NCBI GenBank assembly: GCA_037127255.1
Contig: JBANSL010000003.1
Span: 48,150,814-48,214,813, forward strand
Length of the DNA: 64,000 nt
Reading direction: 5' to 3'
DNA from: Persicaria tinctoria
Taxonomy: Eukaryota > Streptophyta > Magnoliopsida > Caryophyllales > Polygonaceae
This document shows, piece after piece, positions 11,910 to 22,523 of the stretch (within the stretch, counting starts at the first letter, position 1; every line of letters begins with the position of its first letter). The notes beneath the pieces were generated by a model. The model saw nothing but the letters and a program-made list of their open reading frames with translations. It searched no databases and was not told the origin of the DNA. Both the position numbers and the translations under genes were made by a program.

Positions 11910-13700
11910 GCACTGCATATGAGATTTCAAGGATTATAATCAAGATTAAAGGTGGTAGATAGAACCAATATATAGATAATCAAAGGATGACATAATTTAA
12001 TAAAACCAAATTCATAACCATCTAATCGACAGCCAATATAACAACGTACCTACGTAATTCATTACTCCGTATATACTAAATCTTCTATATAACCTATTTT
12101 TTGCGCCATGACGCAGTTTTTTAAACTAAAATCTTGAAAAAAACAGCAAATGAAATAGTAATATCAATCTTTACACCTCTAGGCCTCTAGGGAAACATAC
12201 AGTAGAAGACTAGAAGGGGATGTAAACATACAGTAGAAGGGAAACATACGGTAGAAGGGGACCAAGTTCTGGCTGCTTAAAGGTTAAGCACTGCTTGTTC
12301 TTGTTTACACCGAAACTGATGGAAATCGAGCATGGCTATTCACCTGAGATGTCGGAATTGATAATCAGGATTCAGGACTCCCGTGGTTCTGAAACTGGAA
12401 AAAATAAGGAAGGGAAACAATGAAGTACAAACGCCACAAGTCAGAAAAACGAGCATCGGGAGGAAGATGAGGAAGGGAAGGAGAAATCAAGAAAAGAAAA
12501 GGAGAGCAAAGAGCAAGATCGAGATGCAGCAGGCATGAAAAAGCAGCATGACTCCTATTTCCTTGTCTGTATTAGAGACAAAACCATTCTTATTTTGGGG
12601 TTAGGACTGCTATTTTCAATTATATGCAATATACACATTGCATAATGCCTTTAATGATATTCCTTTATAATGGGAACCACGCTCAAAGAAGGATTCAAAG
12701 GAAATGGTATGTGTCATAGGATGCATGTCAATTTAGCCGCCATCTTTACCCTTAAATCCATTATCAATATCAGTCAAAGCTTGATGAAATAATAAGGCAA
12801 AAATTCAACTGAAAATAGGAAAGGAAATTACAGATCCTAAGTCAACTCAACTTGAAATTACAGATCGTAAGTCAATTTAGCCGCCAATTCAGTTGGACAG
12901 CTCCAGTGATTTTGTACAGATCCTAAGGAAATTACTGAATTGAAATTACAGATCGAACAGTGATTTGTGGCGTGATTTACCCTTAAACTCTCAAAACCAT
13001 AAATCGATCAATCACGCCACAAATCCTAAGTCAACTCAACTGAAAATAGGAAAGGAAAGGCGCATGGAAGAAGCAAGAAAGTAAACAATGGCACGAGAAC
13101 ACAGCTCAAATCAAAACACTAAGCCACTAAGGTAAAAGAATGAAAAGAGCAGAAGAGATAAAATTCTAACAGTCAACTACATTCAATGAACAATGCTTAA
13201 AAACATTACAATCACAAGTGTAAGAAGGTTGGGTTTGTTGTAAGCTGTAACCTACATATCATTTGCCTCAAATGGTCAGTAAAGTGATTGTAAGGGTAGT
13301 TTAGAAATTCCAAAGTTGCATAATGCAGAACAACCATTAACTTATTCCCATTATTCCACCTTCCAACTATATCCATCAGTCCATATGCAGCCAAACTAAC
13401 AAACACAATCTTAGAAACAAATGTTGAAAACCTAAAAAATATAGAAACATAGCCAATCACAAGTCTCTGTTTCATCAATCCCATTAAGTTGTTGATCACC
13501 ATATATACCAATAGCAATTGCCTTGACATTAAAAAAGCATATCCTCGATGTTTTTAGCACATTTAAATTCCAATAAACTTGCAATCATTAAAACCTGCCT
13601 AGAACACCACACTACAAGAGAAACACATCATGTGGAAGCAAACATAGAATAGATTCTAAATCCACCAATCCAAATGCAGTGGCAAAAACCCATGACTAAA
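11910..13700. other. Inner CACTA interior without recognised genes
   Basis: This stretch has no recognisable coding sequence. It holds short repeated phrases: GTCAATTTAGCCGCCA near 12728 and 12874, GAAAATAGGAAAGGAAA near 12813 and 13035, and an inverted pair ATTTGTGGCGTGATT/AATCACGCCACAAAT near 12963-13024. These look like intron sequence and small local duplications. Confidence 0.5.
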
Positions 13701-13708
13701 CAGTTTAC

Positions 13709-13840
13709 CTTGCCACTGAACTTCTTCTCAAGCTCTCTCACTAATCGTACATGGATCTTGCGATAAGCCTTCCTCAATCTAAAAGGAACATGAATAACTA
13801 TGGCCTTGCGATTACTAGATACATCAATGTCAAAATCAAA
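13709..13840 (-). pseudogene. RPS7: Captured exon of 40S ribosomal protein eS7
   Basis: Read on the minus strand, 13840 to 13709 encodes about 44 open codons including [12 protein letters not shown] and [15 protein letters not shown], the well-conserved central part of eukaryotic ribosomal protein eS7 (RPS7). It ends with AAG followed by GTAAAC, a plausible splice donor at the usual point after FSGK. The next eS7 exon (beginning with DVV-like residues) is not found downstream, so the gene was captured only in part. The upstream gap to the first exon is 47 bases, short for a plant intron, so that edge may be a capture junction. The frame has no stops. It lies wholly inside the inner CACTA and cannot make eS7. 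Confidence 0.82.
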
Positions 13841-13887
13841 CTCAAATACTCAAATAAAACTCAAATTCCGCTCAATCTAGTGCTTAC

Positions 13888-14190
13888 CTTGAAGCGTTTG
13901 ATCGATGACGATGGAGATTGACTGGACTGTTGGTGAGCGTCTCGACAGGACTGTAGGTGCTCGTCGGCGGTTGGAAGTAGCCTCATCGACGGCGCCGGTG
14001 ATCTCGACTGCAGGCACGAGAAGAATCGATTGGCCGGCAATTTGAGATTTAGCGGAATTAGGGCTGCCTGATTGAGATTTTGGGGCAATTTGAGATTTTG
14101 GGGCGGTTTGAGATTTTTTTCCTTATAAAAAAATTCATAGGTTTTTTTTTCCAAACTTAATTTGGTGCAAAAAAATTTCACGATAGGCAA
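13888..14190 (-). pseudogene. Possible first exon of the inner CACTA transcript
   Basis: A minus-strand open frame of about 100 codons ends at CTTCAAG followed by GTAAGC, a good splice donor. The start is lysine-rich low-complexity sequence with repeated CTCAAA(C/T)TGCCCCAAAA-like units. The later part is GC-rich, as in plant 5' leaders and first exons. It does not look like the eS7 N-terminus, so a leader from another source is likely. Function unknown. Confidence 0.35.
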
Positions 14191-14803
14191 AGCGAGATTT
14201 GGCGGGTTTTTCTTTTGGACATCGCTTTTTTATTAAAAAACGCTAAGGAAGGCTTTACTTTAATAGCGCTTGTTTTATACAAGCGCTATTGTATAAAAAA
14301 TATTTTTTTAAAAAAAAATTTAAATACATTCTCAACGCTTTTTTTAAAAAACCGATGTGCTTCCTTAGATTAATAGCGCTTGTTTTATAAAACCACTATT
14401 ATCTAAAATAATATATTAAAAAAAAAACAAAAAAGCTAAATACAATCTCAGCGCTTTTTCCAAAAAAAGTGATGTGCTTCCCATATATTAATAGCGCTTG
14501 TTTTATACAACCGCTATACTTGACAAAATATATTTAAAAAAAAATAAACTAAATATATTATCAGCGCTTGTTTAGAAAAAGCGCTATGCTTCCCATACAT
14601 TAATAGCGGTTTTGAATAAGCGCTTTTAAATTTTCGCTATTAATGACTAAATTTGTACTAGTGTATGATTGATGGTTTGTTAGTTGTAGTTTTCGATAAA
14701 GTAAAAAAGGAGCGTAATAATTGAGGGTAAATTAGTACATTTGTTAATTGCCTTAAAACTTGTGAAATAAGCTAAAATGACAAGTTTTGCCGAACGTAGG
14801 GAG

Positions 14804-16085
14804 TACATTAATGTGGTTATATACACAGAAGACGTTATTTCTCACATTTATATCAGTTTTTTCAAAATAAAATGATGTCGTTGCTGCAATGACACATAAA
14901 TTTATTTAACAGATAACGACGTTATTTTGATAAATACGTATCAGTTTATATATCATTTTAACGTTCAAACTAGTGTTGCATATTGATTTAAATGAATGAA
15001 TGGATGAATATAATTATACTAGCATCTTTTCCATAGACCAATCTGATGTTAAAGGTATTACGCACTATTATTGTCATATATAATCCGATGACTTTTATTT
15101 GGATACACAACACACTTTTGTCGATAGAACATCATTTTTTTCTTCAAAATGATAGATCGTTTAATGAAAACATGTACATAAATACTAGCATCATATTATA
15201 ACATTTACAAAATACGACGCCGCTATTCATAGCCACAAAATTGGCTAGCCACATCTCAAAAAAGGGTAAGGCTAGCACCATCTTCACTTGAAGTAGGAAT
15301 TTGGTCATATGTACAATTTAAGTAGCACCATCATCACTTGCAAGGCATGTGGAGGAGTGAAGGACTTATAAAAAATTTGATTGCTGGGAAATGATCCATT
15401 GCCTTCTAAACAAAAAATAAAAAGAAAAACATAAGTCCAGAACTGTGACAACTTCCAAATGTTTCAAAATATAGATCAATATACACAAGTCCATAAATGA
15501 GAAGAGAATATCTAAAAAAATCACTCACAACATAGATTCACATAAGAAGAAAATCACAACTTAGATTCACATAAGAAGAAAACCCCACAAATAAAACATG
15601 CATTATCATACTTGAGTTTTTTCACAAAGCCCGAGGCTTAGCATATGACAATTGATGGTAAAAATATAAGTTATAATATCTTTTACTTAATCTTGCTTAT
15701 TTTCACAAATAAAAGCTAGCTAATTAACACACAAATAGTAGATAATCCATATCAAAATTGGAATACATGAGTACAAGTATAGCAACAAGAGTAGATGATC
15801 AATGGTTTAATTGATGAGCAGATCTGTGCATGAATTAAGGTCGTTCTCATCCCCAAGGTGAGATGTCTTCTAGACTTATCATTGAAGACTCTTTTCACAA
15901 AGATCAATTTTCTTTGTTCGATAAGAGACAAATATTTTTGAAAAACTATTAGGTGTACTGTTATTCTAGTTGATTGAGAAAAGCATGTTAAGAAAATAAG
16001 GAGCTTAGCGTATAATGCACTTAATGGGGAGGATTATTTTGTGCTCTGTAGAGTGACATTGTTGTGCCCTGTTAGAGTTGGCAAA
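14804..16085. other. Outer CACTA interior, AT-rich, no gene seen
   Basis: Nothing recognisable is encoded here. The sequence is AT-rich with two tandem near-copies of ACATAAGAAGAAAATCACAACTTAGATTC-like sequence near 15540-15590. Confidence 0.5.
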
Positions 16086-16475
16086 ACCCAACCCGAAGGT
16101 CGACCTGCAGCCGATTGTCTTAAACATCGATATAACCCAACCCATTTTGGACTCGAATCCGAATAACCAATAACCAAAACTCACCCAAATCCGAATGAAC
16201 CGAACCCGATTCAACTGAAACTCGTTAAGACCTGGACCTATTATAACTTAAACCCGAAATAACCCGAACTTTAAGATACATTCTAGTAAAATTTTCAAAA
16301 TGGATATTGAAGAAAACTTGAGACGATCCAAACCCGAAATAACTAAAACCCGAGATAACCGAAACCTGAGACAATCGAAACCCGATAAACTAAAATCCAA
16401 ACCCGACCCAACAGAATGAGAAAATTATTAGACATTACCCGAAATCCGACCTGAACCGCCCGATTGCCACCTTTA
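16080..16475. repeat. ACCCGA-rich degenerate repeat
   Basis: The stretch is a degenerate array of ACCCGAA/AACCCGA units, opening GTTGGCAAAACCCAACCCGA and closing CGCCCGATTGCCACC. The opening GTTGGCAA and closing TTGCCAC are partly complementary. Similar dispersed sequences are common in plant intergenic DNA. I cannot assign it to a class. Confidence 0.5.
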
Positions 16476-17202
16476 TGCCCTGTAGACAACCCTTCTGTTG
16501 AATTCAATTCATCTGAAAAAGAGTATTACTTTAAAGAATGGAATGTTCCAACTCATATACGTATGCAGATGTGCTTCTTACAAAAAGGCAAATGGGCAGC
16601 ATGAGCATCATCATCCTGCAACCAACTAATCAAATGATTGAAAAAGATATGTTCTCTACACTAGAAGTAATGGTCCATTAAAAAGAAAAGAAAGACTTGT
16701 AAGAGCAAAACTACACCAGAATAAGGCCGAAGTTATCAATTAATCGACAACACAAACAGAAAAATTCTAGTATTCTAAATAAAGGATAACGGATCATATG
16801 TCCAAAGACAAGCAACACAACCATTAGAAAAACATACATGAGAACAGCTAGATCAAAACAGGACACTTCCAAATCACATGTGACTGTCAATCCAAAGCAC
16901 ACAGAAAATGCATTAATCCATTCCATGCTATTTTTAATAGCATATTCATTTCCAAATGCTTGATAAAGAGAAGGCTTAATGTTCATGGAATAAGTAACTG
17001 GATAAAAAAAAGCACATAAGAAAGTACATACTATATCAACTCCTGATCACAAACACTTCTTGCAAAAACAATAGATATCTTCTTTGCGTTTGTCTGCCAA
17101 AGGATAAAGAAATTATGAATTTCAGAATGACAAAGTGAGCACATTATAATATCACTTCTTTCTCACATAAAAATCTACCTTTCATGCAGGAAATATCTAC
17201 CT
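16476..17202. other. Outer CACTA interior, no gene seen
   Basis: AT-rich sequence. The minus-strand open frame at 16711-16986 has no recognisable domain and an odd composition, so I treat it as intron-like or chance. Confidence 0.45.
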
Positions 17203-17326
17203 AATAACAATGTGAAAGATGTCCACCATGAGGCAAATCAAGTGTCATAATTCTCTCATGGGGTTTCATTCGTGCAGTGTATACATGGAAGTTCACATCA
17301 ACACCTTCAAAAGCAGCCTTATCAAC
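17203..17326 (-). pseudogene. SHM: Captured exon of serine hydroxymethyltransferase
   Basis: Read on the minus strand after a CAG splice-acceptor-like site (17327-17329), about 40 codons run to a stop. They include [14 protein letters not shown] and [15 protein letters not shown], which match the N-terminal third of plant (mitochondrial-type) serine hydroxymethyltransferase, the pyridoxal-phosphate enzyme linking serine, glycine and folate one-carbon units. The start fits a known type of exon boundary (a V following the acceptor). After HLSH the sequence departs: the family's Gly-Tyr-Gln is replaced by Cys-Tyr-stop. No other exon is evident. It lies inside the outer CACTA and is a non-functional gene fragment. 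Confidence 0.8.
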
Positions 17327-17454
17327 CTGCAAAGCCGGTTAAATGAATAAAATGAAATGAGCAGATTCACAACAATAGATGGCAACGAATGAAGGAACAA
17401 AGAAAATAAACAATTACACGCTAAAGTTGTAATTCACACAACAGCAGGCTTTGA

Positions 17455-17578
17455 GGTATCCATGGACCTTTGCGAACGAATACTGCTCCCAACTCTATCC
17501 AGACTTGCCCTTGACCTCTTCAACTTCAAGGATATATACCAAACAAAGTTTAGTTGTGATAGTTTGCCCTTCATGAAC
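17455..17578 (-). pseudogene. Unassigned exon-like fragment
   Basis: After an AG at 17579-17580 the minus strand reads VHEGQTITTKLCLVYILEVE, continues seven codons, meets TAG, then stays open through WEQYSFAKVHGYLKACC. The composition is protein-like and it lies 130 bases upstream of the serine hydroxymethyltransferase exon in the same direction, but I do not recognise it as part of that enzyme. It may be a second captured piece. Confidence 0.3.
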
Positions 17579-17582
17579 CTTT

Positions 17583-18970
17583 AATAGAAGAAAATAAGCA
17601 CAGGCTAATGCACATAAGAAAATTTTCTCAGGAGAAGAAACTAAGCATGTGTGTGATTGATTAGTCTATTGATAAAGAAGAAACAAGAAGAGAGATGCCT
17701 AATAGACTATAGGTACAAGGTTGCAAAGAAACCACAATTTATAATACTTTTTTTTATATATGGAAAGAATTGAGGAGTAAAACAACAACCCTTTCACATG
17801 ATTGAATTGCATCTGATTCGAGAATCTCATATGTACCACAAAGTTCCTACATTTAAAGGAGCCACATTATATATTGATTCCTAATATATATGATTCAACA
17901 TTAAAAATCGAGGTATAATTGATATCACAATAATACCTCATCGAAATACCTCTTCAAAAACATTAAACACTAACCTACTATTTCTATTTTCTAGTGATTA
18001 ACTTGATGCGTTATTTAATGGAAATACACATGTATGATCGCCTAGTTTACCATATTACCTTTATTCTTTTATAATCCCAACCAAATCTCAAGTATTAATA
18101 TCCATCAAATAGCAACGAAAAGGATATAAAACAATATTACAATTGAATTTAAAGATGAAGTCTAGTTGTTTTTCTAGTGTTCTCGCAGGGGATTGAATCA
18201 TGGTTCAATGGGCTATTGTTAATGTTTTCCTCTTCATTTATCTGTTATGAGTGTATTTTAATAACCTGCATCAAGTAGAACACCCAATTTTCAAATACGA
18301 AGTCTACGGGAGGAATTACATTCACAACAAGGTTTTCATTTAACAATTTACATAGAGAAATCCACAATATATTTTCGGTAGTGCTAATTTTCTTCTTTTC
18401 TTTTTTCCATTTAAGTGACCAATTTATTTCCCTTCTGTTTTGATATTTCTCATCCCCATTCAAGAGTGAAGCATGCTTCTTCTGTTCTTTGATAATGTCG
18501 GTTCTATTTCGAGAATCATTCTCTTGGAATGTCGAATCGTGTTCGTCGCCTAGTAAGAGTTATGTAGGTTATGGCTTTTCTTAGAATGAGGAGATTTCTG
18601 TTCACTCCCTCTATTTGTTACGCATTAGATAATTTCAAGAAATTTCAGTCAATAAAAAATAATAAGGAGCGATGGGCCGATTATAACCGGGAGGTTGGTT
18701 CTTTTCCTTACATTCTTGGTTTCTAGTAGTAGTCCTCTTCATTTCTATCTTCTATTGTTGCTTAGAGCTAGCAGCACCCACAAACGGTAGACTAGGGCTT
18801 GAACGGAGAGATTGGCGACAATAATGTATTCACACCACCAAAGCAGCCTTGAAGCTTCTTCCAGCACAAATTTGTAGCCTGCATCGCATAAGCCAACCCC
18901 ACTCTCGTCACCAAAGTTGCCACCGTCGGATGCACCCCCCACCGCTAGAGTCACCGCCAGTCCCATTTCC
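17583..18970. other. Outer CACTA interior, no gene seen
   Basis: AT-rich to about 18740, then a GC-richer stretch (18760-18970) leading into the (CT)n tract. The plus strand from 18960 looks like the leader of a captured gene, but I recognise no protein on either strand. Confidence 0.4.
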
Positions 18971-18975
18971 TCAAA

Positions 18976-18977
<2 letters not shown>

Positions 18978-19041
<64 letters not shown>
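18978..19041 (+). repeat. (CT)n microsatellite
   Basis: An uninterrupted run of CT dinucleotides of about 63 bases. Such tracts are frequent in plant promoters and 5' leaders. Confidence 0.97.
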
Positions 19042-19047
<6 letters not shown>

Positions 19048-19808
19048 ACCCTTTTCGCTCTTATTATTGTGGATCTAGTAGGTTTAGAAGTGTAATGTTG
19101 AAGGTATGAGTAAAGATCTTGCAGATCTAGGGATTATCTTTTGATTTGGTGTTGTTCTTCGCGCATGGTTCCCTTCCGGTGTAATGGGTTTTGTAATCCC
19201 AATTATAGGGTTTTTTTTGTGGCTGTTTGTTTTCTGGTAGGATATGGTGGTCTAAGGTGGTCCGAGATGGTCGAGGGGAGGGATCGGCGGTCTGAACGGG
19301 GGCAGATCGTCAGTCTCTTGGGTGGCGGCGGTTTGAGGGTTGAGGTTTCTCTTCTGGGAAGTCTTCCTGGGAAAGTGACAGCTCGGGTATTATTGACAAC
19401 GATGAACACTAAGAGGGAGAGAGAGGGGTAAAAATTTGAAGTGTTAGGAATGTCTCAAATTTGAAAACCCCTCCCATTTTTTTCCCTAAGTAGTTCAACC
19501 CCGCGTGTTTCATTTAACAAATTCAAACGCGCACATTTTTAAGTGTTAGGAATTTCTCAAATTTGAAAACCCCTCCCATTTTTTTTCTAAGTAGTTCAAA
19601 CCCAAGTGTTTCATTTAACAAATACAAATGCGCGTGTTTTAATTTATTTCATAATCAATAATTTTACAAGTGTTAAAAGTTTTAACTGTTGTCTAAATAT
19701 TTTTTAACATCTTAATATTATTATTTGATGTAAGAGAATAATTTAACATCAAGTAATTTTGTAACAGACTTAAAACGCATGATGTCTAATTGCATAATTT
19801 TAGTAGTG
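19042..19808. other. Right end of the outer CACTA
   Basis: The GC-rich part to about 19430 is open in one plus-strand frame (19141-19431) but has no known domain. A sequence of about 60 bases is then duplicated: TTTGAAGTGTTAGGAATGTC... near 19434 and TTTAAGTGTTAGGAATTTC... near 19540, each followed by TCAAATTTGAAAACCCCTCC. Short subterminal motifs with TGTTAAAA and TGTCTAA follow up to the terminal TTTTAGTAGTG. Confidence 0.5.
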
Positions 19809-21020
19809 AATTGTTAAGTATTCACCCTCGCCCATACTTATGCCCTACATTGTCCACAATGTAGAAATAAACAAGAGGAAGGAAGAAACTCACAAAGTCC
19901 TATGTAGGTGGTGGTGAGGAGGGGGTCTCGTGTTTCGCCTTCGGAGCGGTATTAAGAAATTTCACAACATCAATAGCCCCCGATGAAGAAGAAACAACCG
20001 ACTTCCAATTTCTTGATCCTCCCCCAATATCCTACACACATGAAAATAACCAACACACGAAAAAACACAAGCAAACACAAATCTGCCAAATTTAAGCCAA
20101 CAAGTAGGAAAAGTGAATCAATAGCAATGTTATAATCAAATGACGCAAAAACACACCCCATACTTGTCATTTAGCATTAACCTCAATTCGCAATTCAAGC
20201 ACCTCACTTACCAAACCACCAAAATCATCTCATAAACAAGCTAGGTGAATCCAAATTCTCAACTTGAATGGTCCCAATCAAGCATGACTTTAAACACCCA
20301 AAACCCCCAATTCACCTCAAACAAATAGTTCCCCCAAAAGCAACAATTGAATCCAAATCCCCAAATACTTCCTCCTAAACACTAAGTGTTCGTAATTCGC
20401 ATGATTCTCACAAATTAGCATCACAAAGGAATAACAAGTTTAGAGCAAGAGGATACCTTGAATAGCCATAGATTTCAAAGAAACTAAGAGCAAAAATGAA
20501 GATTTGGGATTTGAAGAATTGGGTTTAAAGTTAGCACGAGAGGGGCTGCACAAAGGGTGGTGCTGCTGGACACGGATGGCGGCGTAGAGGGGGAGGATGA
20601 AGGCGGTGCTGCTGGGTGCTGGTGGTTGGAGGCGCGCCGGTGCTGATGGGCGTTGGTGCTGCAGTAGGAGAGCGCAGGCATATGAGAGAGAACAGGATGA
20701 ATGGCAGATGCGTTCTTTTTTATTTTTAAGATCATAAATACTTACATGGAGAGATTAAAGAGAAAAGAAAAAAAATAAAAATAAAAGCATATAAATAGGT
20801 GGCCACGACTCGTGAGACTTCCCCGTGACTCGTGAGAGTCATCAGTAGGTCGAGTTGGGATCAAGGCCGGTTACCGCGACTCGTGAGAGTCATCCCAGAA
20901 CTCGTGGGACTTGTTTAAGGCAAAAGAAACAAAATAAATAAAAAATTACCTACTACTTACCTCGGGTTGCCTCTCGACCAACGCTTATTTAAAGTCATTA
21001 GTTTGACCTCACATCTTCAT
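19809..21020 (-). mobile_element. Athila-A 3' non-coding region
   Basis: On the minus strand, downstream of the integrase remnant, this holds the typical Athila phrase CATTGTGGACAATGTAGGGC followed by AAGTATGGGCGAGGG (about 19820-19865). The region carries a repeated CGACTCGTGAGAGTCATC motif at 20810-20910. Open frames here, such as 20484-20735, are serine/proline-rich and not convincing. The region is cut at 19808 by the outer CACTA and continues left of 9992. Confidence 0.55.
20805..20915 (-). repeat. Repeated GACTCGTGAGAGTC motif
   Basis: Four copies of a motif based on (C/T)GACTCGTGAGA(G/C)T lie within 110 bases, near 20807, 20825, 20878 and 20899. The core GACTC...GAGTC is an imperfect palindrome. 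It occupies the 3' non-coding region of Athila-A, much as TCGATATCGA does in Athila-B. Confidence 0.7.
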
Positions 21021-21734
21021 TTATGTGCTTCGGTCAGGAGGATCGACGCATTCCTTCTCGACCACACCCCGACATATCTTGAATTTACCATATTTTATGT
21101 GCCATCGCTCGACACTACCACTTCCATCCTCGCCCACCTTGGTCACATCATAGGGGCCTGACCATCTCGTACATTTAGGCCCTGGGAACATCACTGACTT
21201 TGAATGGAAAACTTTCACTTTGTCACCCAGTTTCAGCTCCTCGTTCATCCAATCCCGCATTTGCTTCTCAAGCAATTTCCGTTCTTGTAATGGTGCTTCA
21301 GGATCTTCTAGCAATATCTCAGGCTCTAAGTCATCTAAATCAGGCGCCTCAGGAGAGATATTTATGTCTTCAGCTACAATGTCAGAATGCTCTCCTTGGG
21401 TGAGATGGAGCTCTATGGGATCATCAGATATAACACACATGATTTGCTTCCTACTAAGGCTCTCTTCTTCCTCAAATTCCTTGCACACTTCATCAACCAA
21501 GGGGGCCTTCACAACTTTGTTGAAATTGAATTCAACTTTTTCATCACCAATATTGAAGGTAAGATGACCTTCCTTCACATCAATCAAAGCTTCGGCTGTG
21601 GCTAAAAACGGTCTCCCCAAGATTATAGAAATTGGTGATGTCTCATCTATGTCTAGCACCACAAAGTCTACCGGTATAAAAAAACTTATCCACTCGGATG
21701 GGTATATCTTCAAGTACACCATTTGCATAAGCAA
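21021..21734 (-). pseudogene. Athila-A protease C-terminus joined to integrase C-terminus
   Basis: An open minus-strand frame of 237 codons begins in the protease, with the flap-side motif ILGRPFLAT at residues 39-47. It passes through an acidic linker (residues 85-145) and runs directly into an integrase C-terminal module: LGDKVKVFHSKSVMFPG at 169-185, then RWSGPYDVTKV at 190-200. In a full Athila pol about a thousand residues of reverse transcriptase, RNase H and integrase core should lie between. They are absent and the join is in frame. The protease active site lies upstream in another frame; a run of seven A bases (21678-21684) marks the frameshift. The element cannot copy itself. Confidence 0.8.
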
Positions 21735-22485
21735 TCAATCCGTCTGCCATGGACAACTTCATCTTTGCCAGTTTCAACTCTCTTAAGTTCAGCTTGTGGC
21801 ATATGGAGAGGGGAAGAAGACTTACACTTGCGCCTAAGTCACACAAGGCCATGTATTAGTAGTTACCAACCGAAACGGGCACTGCAAAGCTACTTGGATC
21901 ACCTAGCTTTAGTGGGAGTGCATTTTGGATCAAAGCACTACATTCCCTAGTCAAGGACACCGTGTGCACCTCATCAAGCTTACTCTTGTTGGAGAGGATC
22001 TCTTTTATTAACTTGGAGTAGGATGGTATTTCCTTCAAAGCGTCGACGAAGAGTATGGTTATGTGTAGCTTCTTCAACATCTCTATAAAAATTTTGAATT
22101 TCTGATTCACAAGCTCCCTGTTTCTCCTTTGTGGGAATGGCAATGAAGGTTTATAAGGCGGTGGTGGCACATAGGGAAATTCCTTCTCTGGTTCAGGAGT
22201 TCTTTTCTCAGTTGGATCATGTGCCCCTTCATATATTTTTGGCTCAGGCACCATCACTTCTTCCAACTACTTTCCACTTCTCAATGTCATTGCTGAAATG
22301 TTCCCCCTAGGGTTTTCCTCAGTACGTCCCGGGAGTTGGCCAGATTGCCTTGGTGAAGCAGCTGCGTGTTGAGCCACTTGAGTCTCTAGCAACTTGTGAC
22401 TTTTGGCTAAGTTTTGCATCTCTCTTGTCAGATGTTGGAGATTCCCAAACAAGGCTTGCACTGTAGTAAGCAATTGCTCCATCAT
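21643..22485 (-). pseudogene. Athila-A gag C-terminus and protease
   Basis: On the minus strand this frame covers the end of gag (AMTLRSGK, at 22270-22290), the conserved linker (IPSYSKLIKEILSNK, near 22000) and the aspartic protease active site CDLGASVSLLPLS (near 21840), whose D-L-G-A replaces the usual D-T/S-G. Stops interrupt it after RSGK and before MALCDLG. The frame then shifts at 21678-21684 into the frame of the next entry. All of this is the normal order of a Ty3/gypsy Athila-lineage polyprotein, here decayed. Confidence 0.8.
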
Positions 22486-22523
22486 TTTCTCCGTCGCAAC
22501 ACTTTGTTGTGCATGGGGTACAA

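Larger units (their letters stand above)
10587..14663 (-). mobile_element. Inner CACTA (En/Spm) transposon with captured exons
   Basis: The element starts CACTAGTACAAAA and ends TTTGTACTAGTG, with an exact 3-bp target duplication TAT (10584-10586, 14664-14666). Both ends carry many copies of short subterminal motifs such as AGCGCTGTT/AGCGCTTGTTTTA and GCGGTTTTTT (10610-10920 and 14210-14640), the sites transposase binds in this superfamily. At 4077 bases and without transposase domains it is non-autonomous. Exons on the minus strand run right to left: an untranslated-like first exon (about 13888-14190), an eS7 exon (13709-13840) and Ulp1-like exons (11248-11547). The strand is set by these exons. 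Confidence 0.92.
10481..14803. mobile_element. Stowaway MITE, split by a CACTA element
   Basis: The left end CTCCCTCCGTTCGGCAAAAC and the right end, reverse-complemented CTCCCTACGTTCGGCAAAAC, form a terminal inverted repeat of about 32 bases with two mismatches. TA flanks both ends (10479-10480, 14804-14805), the Tc1/mariner target duplication. Removing the 4.1 kb CACTA and its 3-bp duplication leaves about 243 bases, normal for a Stowaway MITE. It has no coding capacity and would be moved by a mariner-like transposase in trans. Confidence 0.9.
9992..19808. mobile_element. Outer CACTA (En/Spm) transposon, 9.8 kb, non-autonomous
   Basis: The left end reads CACTACTAGAAAA and the right end TTTTAGTAGTG, the inverted terminal repeat typical of plant CACTA elements. 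Similarity continues inward (CAATTAGACAT on the left, ATGTCTAATTG on the right). AATT stands on both sides, which fits the family's 3-bp target duplication with one base of ambiguity. The element interrupts the 3' region of Athila-A. Without its nested insertion it is about 5.5 kb. I see no transposase; it carries a serine hydroxymethyltransferase exon (17203-17326), another exon-like piece (about 17455-17578), an ACCCGA-rich stretch and a long (CT)n tract near its right end. Confidence 0.72.

Noticed and set aside
16711..16986. 91-codon minus-strand frame as a membrane protein
   Set aside because: Hydrophobic composition arises from AT-rich DNA; no start context, domain or second copy supports it.
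18745..18966. Glycine-rich minus-strand frame near the (CT)n tract as a gene
   Set aside because: No recognisable domain and the other strand is equally open, so I left it as captured leader-like sequence.
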